This document shows positions 8,580 to 18,112 of a DNA stretch of 64,000 nucleotides, in pieces (the first letter of the stretch is position 1; each line of letters opens with the position of its first letter). The stretch comes from Bacteroidaceae bacterium (GTDB taxonomy: Bacteria > Bacteroidota > Bacteroidia > Bacteroidales > Bacteroidaceae). The translations under genes and the position numbers were made by a program. The stretch lies in contig JAFYRW010000042.1 in NCBI GenBank assembly GCA_017546785.1, positions 1 through 64,000 of the forward strand, in the 5' to 3' direction. The notes beneath the pieces were generated by a model, which did no database searches, was not told the origin of the DNA, and worked only from the letters and a program-made list of their open reading frames with translations.

Positions 8580-11500
8580 TTAGAATCCTACGCTCAATCC
8601 TAACGAATAGATTCGGGGTTGTATTGTTGCGCCAAGCTCAGGGTCGTATCCTCTCCACTCTTTGCTGGCAATTACAAAGAGGTTGTTCACATTACCGCTG
8701 AATTGTATGCGCGACAATCCTATCTTTTTGCAAGCCTTCTGCGGCAGATTGTAGGAGAGTGAAATTTGTGTACAACGCAGGAACGATGCGTCGGCAACTC
8801 TTGCGTCCGATTGTGCCCACATTGAATAGATATTATCGAATCGTCCGTTGGGTAGCCACAAATTGTATAGGTCGCGTACCGATGTATATAGCGCCGGAAT
8901 ATTTGTTATCTCCTCGTCTCCGGGCTTTTCCCATCTGTTGAGCAACTCATTTGACAGATTCTTGAAAATATCGGGCATCTTTCCGTTGGAGAATGTCGAA
9001 TAGGGGTTGGGCAGACGTTTCTTTGCACCCAACATTAGTGCAAAGTCTACTCCTAAATGGAAATTCTTGTAGCGCAGACGGGTGTTGAGACCTCCCGAGA
9101 AGTCAGGCTCGCTCTGTCCCGAATAAACCAGGAATGTTGTGGGGTCTACGCTGCCGTCTCCTCCTTGATCCTCGACAGTCGCTCCCTTAATTATGGGGTA
9201 ACCGTTGGTGCCGTCGAGACCTAAGAATTTATAGGACCAGAATGCAGTAAGAGGGTAGCCGTTCTTTAGCGGACGGTCGGTGTTACCATTCAGGAAGTGA
9301 ATGTGGGTAAGCTCGTCGGCCTTTACTATGCGGTCGTCGTCCATTGAACGGTTCCAGTTCTTTCCGGCATTAAGTCCTACGGTCCACACCCAGTCGTTTG
9401 TTCTGATAGGGGTAAAGTTTATGGTAGCCTCAATACCGTCGTTCTTTATTATAGCACCATTCAACGGCATTGACTTTATACCATATTCCAAAGGAAGATC
9501 TTGACGTACGATGGCATTTGATGTTCTGCCGTAGTACTCTAGGTTCATTGTAATTCCAAAGAGTGCAAGGTCGAGTCCTAAGTTCCACGTTTTTGTACGC
9601 TCCCATTTTAGCTGTTTATTGGGGAGGCTCGATATTGTAAGGTAATACTCGTTGTAACCCTCGTATATACCTTTGTATTGTACAATCATTTCGGGGCTTA
9701 TCGAGTTTACGACATTACCCTGAATACCGTATGTCGCACGCAGGTTCATCTGGTCGAGCCATTCGAGTTTCTCTGCAACAAAGGGCTCTTGTGCAATCTT
9801 CCACGATGCTCCGAATGACCAGGTGGGGTCGAACTGCTTGTTAACATCCTGACCGAAGCGGTTCGAGGCATCGGAGCGCACGTTCATATTTATAACGTAA
9901 CGGTTCATTAGAGAATATGCTACTGTTGCAAAGAATGACATATAATTTGTCAATGTAGAGCTTTTGCTCCAGGCAGCACTCTCGTACAGCTGTTCCAATA
10001 CTCCCCATCCAATGCTTGTGTCGCCACCGATAGGCTTAAAATTCTCAGGGACAGTAGGTAGTACGATAATCTCTCCACGCTCGGGAACGTAGCCCCACAC
10101 AGTATTGCTGTCGCTCTCTCCTGTGCTTGAACGAACCTCCATTCCTAACATTGCATTCAGACGGTGATTCTCGTTGAATTCTTTGCTGAATTGTAAACGA
10201 TGAGAGGTACTATATGATACCGACTGAGAGTTTGACTGTTTAAGTTCACCACCGTAGGGTATAAGCGCTGCATTGAATTTGTCGGAGCCAGCCTTCTCGC
10301 TACCATAAGCGTAACCACGGTAGAGTCTCTCTATTATAGCAGTCTTTTCTCCAGCGAAACTCTCGCTCTTGTTTGTGCTCAATGACGTACTTGCTGTTCC
10401 CGAATATGTTAGCCACGGAAGAATCTTGTACGATACGTTAGCCGAAGCATTGAACATTGTTCCTACGTTCTTGGAGAAACTATTCTCCATCTCATTGAAA
10501 ATATTGTATGAGTATTGGTTCTTACTTCCCAAATGAGCATTGTAGCTGTATTGGTAATACTGAGAATAGTATACAGGATCGTTGTTGTTGAAACTGTCGT
10601 AAGCCGGAATAGCGCGGCTGGTCTCCATTGCGTATGAGTAGGGGTTTACGCCGGCACCGTATCCGTCGGAGTTTCTTATGCTACCATTCAATTGAACGTT
10701 GATGCTCAATTTATTGTTTACCTGACTGTTAATGCTTAAACGCGATGTTAGCTGATTATTCTGGTTGCCAATCTCATAGCCCTGATTGTTGGAGTAACCG
10801 ATTGAGGCGTTGTATGTGTTTTTGTCGTTACCTCCCGATACACTAAGATTATGGCTGTGGCTGAATGCGTTGCGTGTCAAGAGGTCGAACCAGTCGGTGT
10901 TTACCGTCTCGAGTCGCTGCATATATTCAGAAAAATCCTCTTCGCTTATCATACGCTTGTTGAACATCGCCATAAGTCCCTCGTAGGTATATACCTGTGG
11001 CAGAGGGTCTGTTTGGTAGCGTACTCCAGCTTCGTATGCCTCTTTGCTGAACTGTATACGCTCCAATGAGTTCATAAAGTCGTAATTGCTGTATGTGGGG
11101 CGTCCCTTTATAGAGAAGTTAGAATTGTAATTTACACTGACACGTCCGGGAGTGCCTTTTTTAGTGGTAATTACAATTACACCATTCGAAGCTTTTGAAC
11201 CATATATAGCAGTAGCCGAAGCATCTTTCAATACTGTTATATTCTCTATATCCTGAGGGTTCAACCACGAAATTTGGTTACCGATAAGCTCACGCATATC
11301 AGATGTGATAGAGGAACTCATATCAATAGAGAGTGCGTCCTCTTGAATTACACCATCGACAACCCATAGAGGGTCGGAGTTTCCTAAAATTGTAGAGGTT
11401 CCGCGAATTTTTATCTTGGGTGATGAACCTACACGCGCTGATGTGTTTACTACATTAACTCCGGCAATTTTTCCTTGTAGCATCTGATCGACACTTTGGT

Positions 11501-11939
11501 AGGCCGGCATCATAATGTCGTCGGCTTTTACAGTGGTAAAAGCTCCCACCATATCTTTGCGGGGTAATTTGTTGTATCCGTCTTCTACAATAGTAACCTC
11601 TTCGAGAAGCTCTTCTTCGGGCTCTAACTGAACCTTCATCGGGGTTAGGCAACTCTTGTCGTTGAGTTTTATTTTCTTTATCTTCATTCCGATAAAAGAA
11701 AATACCAACTCCTTGTCATCGTCAAGGTTGATATTGAGCTTGAAACCACCAGTGATATTGGTACTTGTTCCTTTGGCTGTACCAGACTTTGTTGTTATGG
11801 CTACTCCTGCTCCGGGCAGAGGTTCTCCAAATTCGTCAAGAACAGTACCGGTGATAAACATTCCATTCTGTGCATATACCATAAAACCGCACAGTAGGCA
11901 GATAAAGAAACTTATGAGTCGTAATGTCGTCTGTCTCAT
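8580..11939 (-). CDS. SusC/RagA-family TonB-dependent outer-membrane transporter
   Basis: The 1119-residue product has a signal peptide (ending VYAQ), a carboxypeptidase-regulatory-like domain (about 28-105, GTVLDEFGEPLPGAGVAI), then a plug domain with the SusC signature KIKIRGTSTI and DPLWVVDGVI. The TonB-box region precedes the plug, and the 22-strand barrel closes with a final aromatic strand (SLGLSVGF). It imports a TonB-energised substrate together with SusD, whose gene starts 55 bases downstream. Length and layout are normal. A probable promoter lies at 11995-12025. No sigma/anti-sigma or hybrid two-component regulator is encoded next to it. Confidence 0.95.
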   Translation of the reverse strand: MRQTTLRLISFFICLLCGFMVYAQNGMFITGTVLDEFGEPLPGAGVAITTKSGTAKGTSTNITGGFKLNINLDDDKELVFSFIGMKIKKIKLNDKSCLTPMKVQLEPEEELLEEVTIVEDGYNKLPRKDMVGAFTTVKADDIMMPAYQSVDQMLQGKIAGVNVVNTSARVGSSPKIKIRGTSTILGNSDPLWVVDGVIQEDALSIDMSSSITSDMRELIGNQISWLNPQDIENITVLKDASATAIYGSKASNGVIVITTKKGTPGRVSVNYNSNFSIKGRPTYSNYDFMNSLERIQFSKEAYEAGVRYQTDPLPQVYTYEGLMAMFNKRMISEEDFSEYMQRLETVNTDWFDLLTRNAFSHSHNLSVSGGNDKNTYNASIGYSNNQGYEIGNQNNQLTSRLSINSQVNNKLSINVQLNGSIRNSDGYGAGVNPYSYAMETSRAIPAYDSFNNNDPVYYSQYYQYSYNAHLGSKNQYSYNIFNEMENSFSKNVGTMFNASANVSYKILPWLTYSGTASTSLSTNKSESFAGEKTAIIERLYRGYAYGSEKAGSDKFNAALIPYGGELKQSNSQSVSYSTSHRLQFSKEFNENHRLNAMLGMEVRSSTGESDSNTVWGYVPERGEIIVLPTVPENFKPIGGDTSIGWGVLEQLYESAAWSKSSTLTNYMSFFATVAYSLMNRYVINMNVRSDASNRFGQDVNKQFDPTWSFGASWKIAQEPFVAEKLEWLDQMNLRATYGIQGNVVNSISPEMIVQYKGIYEGYNEYYLTISSLPNKQLKWERTKTWNLGLDLALFGITMNLEYYGRTSNAIVRQDLPLEYGIKSMPLNGAIIKNDGIEATINFTPIRTNDWVWTVGLNAGKNWNRSMDDDRIVKADELTHIHFLNGNTDRPLKNGYPLTAFWSYKFLGLDGTNGYPIIKGATVEDQGGDGSVDPTTFLVYSGQSEPDFSGGLNTRLRYKNFHLGVDFALMLGAKKRLPNPYSTFSNGKMPDIFKNLSNELLNRWEKPGDEEITNIPALYTSVRDLYNLWLPNGRFDNIYSMWAQSDARVADASFLRCTQISLSYNLPQKACKKIGLSRIQFSGNVNNLFVIASKEWRGYDPELGATIQPRIYSLGLSVGF

Positions 11940-11994
11940 AGTTTATAGTGTTAAAATATGCGTAGTTATTTTAAATGTTGTTTCTTTTAATGCC

Positions 11995-12025
11995 GAAAGG
12001 TAGTGCTTTTTTATGAAATCTCCAA
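11995..12025 (-). promoter_or_regulatory. Probable promoter of the SusCD operon
   Basis: On the minus strand TTGG (12022-12025) is followed after 19 bases by TACCTTTC (11995-12002), close to the Bacteroidota TTTG-N19-TAnnTTTG pattern with one -7 mismatch. It lies about 55 bases before the SusC ATG. Confidence 0.4.
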
Positions 12026-12111
12026 TTATATGCGCCTAAATTGAATAAAATGTTACTTTTTTGTTTAAAGATTTAACTTTTTGCTTGCCTCGTTTTTTTC
12101 GCTTCTCTCTA

Positions 12112-13311
12112 TTACAGCCTAATATCTATTTTAGCAGGGAATGCGTATCTGGGGTCTTTCTTTTTATTTATGCTCTCGTATATATTTGCAATATTTCTTT
12201 TTGCCTTTCCTTTGAATATCCTTTTGCCTTTGTAAAATATTTTTATTGGTTTTTTAAGGTCGAACATTGTGTCGTTAAGGTATATTGTGATATTGGAGTA
12301 GTGACTTTTTGTTATGTGAATCTCGTTGTTATTGCGCTCAATGATAAGCTCTTTGCCGTGTGCGGCCTCGCGCTGCGGAATTTCTACCCAATATAGACTG
12401 TTGCGCAATACCTGCTCTTGACGCCATACAATTTTTTCGGGGTAGGGGTTACGCTTGTATCTTGTCATCCACGAAAGGGCGGCGCTGTCGGCAAGTTCCA
12501 TCCAATGTCCTTTTCCCTCTATTATATTTGTGGAGTGAATATAGCCCTCGGGGTCATTAGATTGCAACGCATCCATTCCTTTGCCCTTCTCAATGGCAAG
12601 ATTGTTGCGGTTATATGCTGAATCGAATTCTCCCATCCATATCATAAAGGGGAGATTCCTGAGATTTATTTGTGATGTGCCACCAGGATGTCCTGCCATC
12701 ATCGATGCTGCAGCCCAACGGTCGGCCATACGGGGAGCCATACGCCACACACCGTCTCCTCCGGCTGAATATCCCATAAGATATACCTTGTCGGGGTTCA
12801 CATTCTCGAATACTATGCAGGCTGTTATAAGGTCTTCAAATAGATCATCGAGCCCTTTTCTGTGCCAAAGGTCCCAACTGTTCCACGGTGCGCGTGGAGC
12901 AATGTATACTCCCTCTTTGGGCTGGTAAAGGTATATCTGATTCATCCATTGTTCGTCGTTTACCTCTTTGGGGCATTCTCCTCCACCGTGCATCGAGATA
13001 AAAAGTGAACGGCCATCCGATGGTGTGCGTCCAAAATCGCGGACGGCACAAGCCAATCGCAATGAGTCATTGCTTATGGTCAATCTTCTCCACGAATTAT
13101 GCAGTCTCTCGGCATTTTCTGCTCTCCAAAGAGAATCTATTATGGCTGTTGCCTCCAGAGCCAGCTCCTTGCTTATCTTTTTCTTTGCGAATGTCTGCTC
13201 CGATAGCTTACCAGACGGCTCTTTGAGCCACTCTCTCAACTCATTTGTCTGTGCGTTGAGGCCACAGACGATTGCAATTGCAAAAAACGCAATTGTAAGG
13301 AATTTTCTCAT
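12112..13311 (-). CDS. Secreted alpha/beta-hydrolase, esterase/PHB-depolymerase-like
   Basis: This 399-residue product has a cleavable signal peptide (ending GLNAQ). It has an alpha/beta-hydrolase fold with HGGGE as the oxyanion-hole turn and GYSAGG as the nucleophile elbow (catalytic Ser near residue 185). A likely acid lies in MGEFDSAYN and the His in EGKGHWM, so the triad appears complete. An N-terminal helical segment of about 90 residues precedes the fold, and a basic beta-rich extension of about 90 residues follows it. It would act in the periplasm or outside on esters or peptides. It lies 14 bases after mgtE on the same strand and 172 bases before SusC, so it may be partly co-expressed with the SusCD locus. 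Confidence 0.78.
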   Translation of the reverse strand: MRKFLTIAFFAIAIVCGLNAQTNELREWLKEPSGKLSEQTFAKKKISKELALEATAIIDSLWRAENAERLHNSWRRLTISNDSLRLACAVRDFGRTPSDGRSLFISMHGGGECPKEVNDEQWMNQIYLYQPKEGVYIAPRAPWNSWDLWHRKGLDDLFEDLITACIVFENVNPDKVYLMGYSAGGDGVWRMAPRMADRWAAASMMAGHPGGTSQINLRNLPFMIWMGEFDSAYNRNNLAIEKGKGMDALQSNDPEGYIHSTNIIEGKGHWMELADSAALSWMTRYKRNPYPEKIVWRQEQVLRNSLYWVEIPQREAAHGKELIIERNNNEIHITKSHYSNITIYLNDTMFDLKKPIKIFYKGKRIFKGKAKRNIANIYESINKKKDPRYAFPAKIDIRL

Positions 13312-13325
13312 TTGTGTTGTGTGCG

Positions 13326-14678
13326 TTAGATGAATAAATTGCTCAATAGCATCGAAATTAGCATATAGAATGTCATTCCGCTAAGGTCGTTCACAATCTG
13401 TATGAACGGTCCTGTTGCCACAGCCGGGTTAATGTCCATACGTTCGAGCACCATAGGAATCAATGTTCCGAATGCCGAAGCAAACATTATAACCACAAAG
13501 AGGCTCAAGGGAACGGCCATTGTTATAATGTCGCCCGCTCCGTATACAAGAATATTGTATATGTAGATGAATGCCGAAAGTATTGCCGCATTCACCAATG
13601 CTACTGACGACTCTTTTAGAATATGGCTGAATATATGCTTTGAATCGAGTGAATTGTTTGCGAGTCCCTGCACTGCGATAGCCGACGACTGCACGCCTAC
13701 ATTTCCTCCCATTCCTGCGAGAAGAGGAATGAAAAGTGCCATTTCGGGGTGTGAACCCAAAGTGTCGGTGAAGCAGTTGAGTAGTATCGAAGAACCGATA
13801 CCTCCGAACATACCAATAAGTAGCCACGGCAGACGCGCTCTTGTCTGTTTAAGGACATTATCGTCACTTTCAATATCCTGCGTAATACCGGCGGTAAGCT
13901 GCTGGTCGTGCTCTGTCTGTTCACGAACCTCGTCCATCACGTCATCGACGGTAATCTGTCCCAAAAGACGGTTAATCTTGTCTACGACGGGAATTGCCAC
14001 AAGGTTGTACTTTTCTATGAGCAGCGCAACCTCATCGATGGGAGTGTCTACATCAACGCTTACAACCTTTGTATTCATTACGTGCTTTACCTTTGATACA
14101 GAGGGGCTTGTGACCATCTTTGTCAAAGGGAATAGACCGCAAAGGCGGTCATCGTCATCTACAACGTAAATGTAGTATATGTCGTCGAGGTCCTCGGCCT
14201 GTCGGCGCATCTCCTTTAGACACTCCGGCATACTCCAATTCTTGTTTACGACCACCATTTCGGTACTCATAAGTCCTCCGGCGGTGTCCTCGTCATACTG
14301 CAAAAGGTCTACAATGTCTCCAGCTTGTTCAATATCCTTGATGTGCGAGAGCACCTCCTCCTGCTTCTCTTCGTCCATATCACGGATAATCTCGACGGCA
14401 TCGTCGGTATCCATATAGTTCACGAAGCGTTTGGCAATGGCCTCGGATGGCAACTCCTCCAATAGCTCGTTTCGCAGGTCCTCGTCCATTTCTATAAGGG
14501 CGTCAGCTGCTTTCTCGTTGTCTAGCTGACGGTAAAGGAAACGGGCCTCCTCAATGTCCAATTCTCCACAAATTTCTGCAATGTCGGCAGGGTGCATTGT
14601 GGAAATTTTATCCTGTAAAAGTACGGAGTCCTTGGAAAGGATAAGTTCTTTTACCTGTTCGATAAGCTCAGTTGTCAT
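13326..14678 (-). CDS. mgtE: MgtE magnesium transporter
   Basis: The 450-residue product has the full MgtE order. An N-terminal helical superhelix domain (about 20-125, with DIAEICGELD, EELPSEAIAKRF and DMDEEKQEEVL) is followed by two CBS domains (about 130-255, MSTEMVVV...VPVVD). Five membrane segments follow (about 275-450) with the conserved GGNVGVQSS at the Mg2+ pore. It imports Mg2+ (or Co2+) across the inner membrane, with CBS and N domains gating by intracellular Mg2+. Its ATG overlaps the rsmA stop by 4 bases, an arrangement of translational coupling. Family length is normal. Confidence 0.95.
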   Translation of the reverse strand: MTTELIEQVKELILSKDSVLLQDKISTMHPADIAEICGELDIEEARFLYRQLDNEKAADALIEMDEDLRNELLEELPSEAIAKRFVNYMDTDDAVEIIRDMDEEKQEEVLSHIKDIEQAGDIVDLLQYDEDTAGGLMSTEMVVVNKNWSMPECLKEMRRQAEDLDDIYYIYVVDDDDRLCGLFPLTKMVTSPSVSKVKHVMNTKVVSVDVDTPIDEVALLIEKYNLVAIPVVDKINRLLGQITVDDVMDEVREQTEHDQQLTAGITQDIESDDNVLKQTRARLPWLLIGMFGGIGSSILLNCFTDTLGSHPEMALFIPLLAGMGGNVGVQSSAIAVQGLANNSLDSKHIFSHILKESSVALVNAAILSAFIYIYNILVYGAGDIITMAVPLSLFVVIMFASAFGTLIPMVLERMDINPAVATGPFIQIVNDLSGMTFYMLISMLLSNLFI

Positions 14679-15478
14679 TGTGCGCCTCCTTTCTTGTCTA
14701 ATACCTGTTCTATCTTATTGGTCAGCTCAATGAACTGCTCAATGGACAATTGCTCGGGACGATAGTCGAGCAATGGGTCGCTGAGAATGGGGGAACCCTT
14801 GCCGACAATCTGCTGTATGGGGTTGCGCATCTTCTTGCGCCTTTGATTGAATGTCGCTTTTACAATTTGTCTGAAGAGTGCTTCGTTGCAATCGAGCGAT
14901 TCGCGGCTGTTCTTTTTCATAAGCACCACGGCGCTCTTTACCTTTGGAGGGGGCGAGAATACATTCTCGTGGACGGTGAAAAGATATTCAACATCGTACC
15001 ACACTTGAATAAAAATGCTTAGGATGCCATAGGCTTTGTTGCCGGGCTTTGCTGCCAGACGCTCACCTACCTCTTTCTGAATCATTCCACTGCAATAGGG
15101 GATGAACTCCTTGTAATCTAGCATCTTAAAGAAAATCTGACTCGAAATATTGTAAGGGTAGTTGCCTGTGAGAATGAACTGTCCACCGTCGAAAAGACGC
15201 TCAAGATGCATCTTGAGAAAATCGTCGGGGATTATATTCTCCTCGCCCAATTCGGGGAGGTTCTTGCATAGATACGCTACCGACTCTTCGTCAATCTCTA
15301 CAACTTTCAGAGGGCGTTTCTTTTCCAAAAGGAACTGTGTGAGCACTCCCATTCCCGGGCCTACCTCCAATACAGGCAGGGTGGGACAAATATCTACCGT
15401 GTCGGCTATTCTCCTTGCGATTGACAGGTCGGTAAGGAAATGTTGTCCGAGTCTTTTTTTTGCTGTTACGGTTTTCAT
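14675..15478 (-). CDS. rsmA: 16S rRNA dimethyladenosine transferase
   Basis: The 267-residue product is a KsgA/RsmA methyltransferase that dimethylates the two adjacent adenines at the 3' end of 16S rRNA. Visible marks are the start KKRLGQHFLTD, the SAM motif VLEVGPGMGVLT, and the catalytic NYPYN (TGNYPYNISSQ), followed by the C-terminal helical domain with FNQRRKKMRNP. It is the first gene of the minus-strand run rsmA-mgtE-esterase. The rsmA-mgtE pairing with 4-base overlap also occurs in other Bacteroidales, to my recollection. Confidence 0.96.
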   Translation of the reverse strand: MKTVTAKKRLGQHFLTDLSIARRIADTVDICPTLPVLEVGPGMGVLTQFLLEKKRPLKVVEIDEESVAYLCKNLPELGEENIIPDDFLKMHLERLFDGGQFILTGNYPYNISSQIFFKMLDYKEFIPYCSGMIQKEVGERLAAKPGNKAYGILSIFIQVWYDVEYLFTVHENVFSPPPKVKSAVVLMKKNSRESLDCNEALFRQIVKATFNQRRKKMRNPIQQIVGKGSPILSDPLLDYRPEQLSIEQFIELTNKIEQVLDKKGGAQ

Positions 15479-15547
15479 CTGTCTGCTAACCTCGTAAAAA
15501 TTTATAAATAAATTGTAAAAGATATAGAGAATCTAATGATATCTTGT

Positions 15548-15555
15548 TATCTTCG
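15548..15555 (+). promoter_or_regulatory. Promoter -7 box (TATCTTCG) before the UPF0104 gene
   Basis: TATCTTCG, followed by C, is one substitution from TAnnTTTG and lies 58 bases before the chosen GTG start. Its position makes an upstream ATG at 15544 an unlikely start. Confidence 0.45.
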
Positions 15556-15612
15556 CAATCGCTATACAAAGGCACAAAGGTAATTAAAACTATCAATTTT
15601 GTCTCGAAACTT

Positions 15613-16617
15613 GTGAAAAAGATTTTAAATAGCACCATAAAAATTGTGTTACCGCTACTTTTAGGCGCGGTAATACTCTATTGGATATATCGCGATTTTG
15701 ATTTTTCACAGTTGAATGCAGGATTGCTCGGAATGAATTGGTGGTGGTTCACAGTGTCGGTGTTCTTTGGTATATTGAGTCACGCTATACGCGGCTGGCG
15801 CTGGAGGCTGATGCTCGCTCCTATGGGTTATATTCCTCGTAACGACGTCTGTGTTTATTCTATATTCATTGCCTATGCGGCCAATCTTGTAGTGCCGCGC
15901 GTGGGTGAGGTGTCAAGATGTGTGGTGCTCGACCGTTACGAGAATGTGCCTTTTGCACAGTCGCTGGGAACGGTTGTTACGGAGCGTCTGCTCGATACTG
16001 TTATGGTGCTTCTTATCACTATTGCGGCGGTGCTGTTGCAGTGGCCAGTATTTATGGAGTTTGTCGTAAACTCTTTTGGTAACGCCGACGGCGGATCCAA
16101 TGGTAGTTCCCTGAACGAGAATACAATAATAATAGGAGTCTCTTTGCTGGCTATATTGCTACTGCTTTTCTTCCTAATGAGAAAAATGTCATTATGGAGC
16201 AAACTAAAGTCTTTCATTGCACGTTTTTGGGAAGGAGTCTCTGCATTAGGTAAAATAAAGAATCTTCCGCTATTCATTTTTGAGACAGTGGCTATATGGT
16301 TCTGCTATTTTATGCAATTCTATATTAGCTTCTTCTGTTTCTCCTTTAGCAGCAGCCTGTCGGTGTTTGCGGCGCTTCTGCTTTTTGTCGGAGGCAGTAT
16401 AGCGGTGGCTGTTCCTACTCCCAACGGCGCAGGACCGTGGCATTTTGCGGTGATGAGTATGATGGTACTCTATGGTCTTGCCGAGGGTGATGCACAGCTG
16501 TTTGCTCTTATCGTTCATACCTCACAGACACTGCTTATAGCGCTGCTAGGTATTTATGCGTGGATAATGTTGCAATTCAAGAAACGAAATAAACAAAAGA
16601 TGTTTAATAGTAAATAA
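15613..16617 (+). CDS. UPF0104/LPG-synthase-transmembrane-domain family membrane protein
   Basis: I choose the GTG at 15613 because it gives the usual family N-terminus MKKILNSTIKIVLPLLLG. An in-frame ATG at 15544 lies ahead of a promoter-like box at 15548. The product is about 334 residues with roughly eight membrane segments. Family marks are YWIYRDFDF after the first helix, HAIRGWRWRLML, NLVVPRVGEVSR (residues near 95) and the late GSIAVAVPTPNGAGPWHF. The family shares its membrane domain with MprF-type flippases, but there is no soluble synthase domain here, so a lipid-related transport role is only an inference. It is followed by pepD after 8 bases. Confidence 0.85.
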   Translation: MKKILNSTIKIVLPLLLGAVILYWIYRDFDFSQLNAGLLGMNWWWFTVSVFFGILSHAIRGWRWRLMLAPMGYIPRNDVCVYSIFIAYAANLVVPRVGEVSRCVVLDRYENVPFAQSLGTVVTERLLDTVMVLLITIAAVLLQWPVFMEFVVNSFGNADGGSNGSSLNENTIIIGVSLLAILLLLFFLMRKMSLWSKLKSFIARFWEGVSALGKIKNLPLFIFETVAIWFCYFMQFYISFFCFSFSSSLSVFAALLLFVGGSIAVAVPTPNGAGPWHFAVMSMMVLYGLAEGDAQLFALIVHTSQTLLIALLGIYAWIMLQFKKRNKQKMFNSK

Positions 16618-16625
16618 TTATAATT

Positions 16626-18083
16626 ATGGCAGTTACAATAAAAGATTTATCACCCAGAGAGGTGTGGAAACATTTTGATGCTTTGACACAGGTACCCCGT
16701 CCGTCGGGTCATTTGCAGAAGATACAGCAGTTCCTGCTCGACTTTGGCAAGAGTATAAACGTTGAGACTTGGCAGGATGAGGTAGGAAATATAATTATGC
16801 GTAAGCCTGCTACTCCCGGATTGGAGTCGCGCAAAGGAATAATCCTTCAGGCTCATATGGATATGGTGCCTCAGAAGAGTCTTGAGAGTAATCACAATTT
16901 TGAGACCGACCCTATTACAACAATCGTTAATGGCGATTGGTTGTGCGCTGACAATACCACTCTTGGTGCCGACAATGGCATTGGCGTTGCAGCCATTATG
17001 GCAATTATGGAGGATAATTCTCTGCAGCACGGTCCTTTGGAGGCGCTTATTACCGCTGACGAGGAGACAGGCCTTTACGGAGCTTTTGGTCTAAAGGCTG
17101 GTGAGCTTCAGGGCGATATTCTCTTGAATCTCGACAGCGAGGAAGAGGGTGTATTGTATATAGGCTGTGCCGGTGGCCTCGATATTTCGGCTTCTATGGA
17201 GTTTATGGAGGTTGAGCCTATCGATGGCGACGTTGCTGTAAAGGTTCAGCTCAAAGGATTGCGTGGCGGACACTCGGGTCTTGAGATAAATGCCGGTCGC
17301 GCAAATGCCAACAAGCTTATGGCACGCTTCGTGCGCGAGGCAATGGACGAGTGTGGCGTGAGCCTCGCAAGCTGGAACGGAGGAAATATGCGTAACGCAA
17401 TTCCCGCAAGCTGTAAGGTGGTGCTTACTCTCCCCGCCGAGGGCATTGAGGAGCTAAAGTCTATAGCTGCCGATTATCAGGAGCTATTTAATAAGGAGTA
17501 CGCTACGATAGAGGAGGATATTACTCTCACCGTCGAGGAGTGCGAGCTTCCCGAGACAGTCGTTCCTGAGGAGATTCAGGATAATCTGATTGACGTAATC
17601 CTCGCTTGCCACGATGGAGTATTCCGTTTTATCCCCACAATTCCCGACACAGTAGAGACATCAAGCAACCTTGCAATAGTAAAAATAGAAGAAGGTAAAG
17701 CGGAATTAAATATTCTTGCTCGTAGCTCTTGCGATTCTATGAAAGATTTCTTAGCTTTGCGACTATCGAGCTGTTTTGCAATGGCAGGAATGAAGGTTGA
17801 ACTAAGCGGCGGTTACAGCGGATGGCAGCCCAATGTAAAATCTCCTCTGCTTGCAGCACTCAAGGTGGCGTACAATGAAATGTTTGGCAAAGAGCCCGAT
17901 GTACGCGTTATTCACGCAGGATTGGAGTGCGGTATAATTGCGACAAACTATCCCAATATGGATATGGTCTCATTTGGTCCTACATTGATGTGTCCTCACA
18001 CTCCTGACGAGAAGATAGAGATTCCTTCGGTTGAGAAATTCTATTCTCTTATTAAGGCTTTGGTTGTAAATGGTGTATTATAA
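16626..18083 (+). CDS. pepD: Cytosolic beta-alanyl/aminoacyl-histidine dipeptidase (M20)
   Basis: The 485-residue product matches PepD, a zinc dipeptidase that cleaves Xaa-His and many other dipeptides in the cytoplasm. The M20 metal motifs are present: QAHMDMVPQK (first His/Asp), GADNGIGVAA (bridging Asp), ITADEETGLYG (catalytic Glu pair), LNLDSEEEG, and the late His in MCPHTPDEK. The lid domain GLRGGHSGLEINAGRAN lies in the middle. There is no signal peptide. It may be co-transcribed with the membrane protein 8 bases upstream. Length is normal for PepD (about 485-490). Confidence 0.95.
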   Translation: MAVTIKDLSPREVWKHFDALTQVPRPSGHLQKIQQFLLDFGKSINVETWQDEVGNIIMRKPATPGLESRKGIILQAHMDMVPQKSLESNHNFETDPITTIVNGDWLCADNTTLGADNGIGVAAIMAIMEDNSLQHGPLEALITADEETGLYGAFGLKAGELQGDILLNLDSEEEGVLYIGCAGGLDISASMEFMEVEPIDGDVAVKVQLKGLRGGHSGLEINAGRANANKLMARFVREAMDECGVSLASWNGGNMRNAIPASCKVVLTLPAEGIEELKSIAADYQELFNKEYATIEEDITLTVEECELPETVVPEEIQDNLIDVILACHDGVFRFIPTIPDTVETSSNLAIVKIEEGKAELNILARSSCDSMKDFLALRLSSCFAMAGMKVELSGGYSGWQPNVKSPLLAALKVAYNEMFGKEPDVRVIHAGLECGIIATNYPNMDMVSFGPTLMCPHTPDEKIEIPSVEKFYSLIKALVVNGVL

Positions 18084-18112
18084 ATATTTATTAACTTTAA
18101 ATTTCTAGAACT

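Noticed and set aside
13567-14169. 200-codon plus-strand frame inside mgtE
   Set aside because: Serine/threonine-rich shadow of a well-supported mgtE gene on the other strand.
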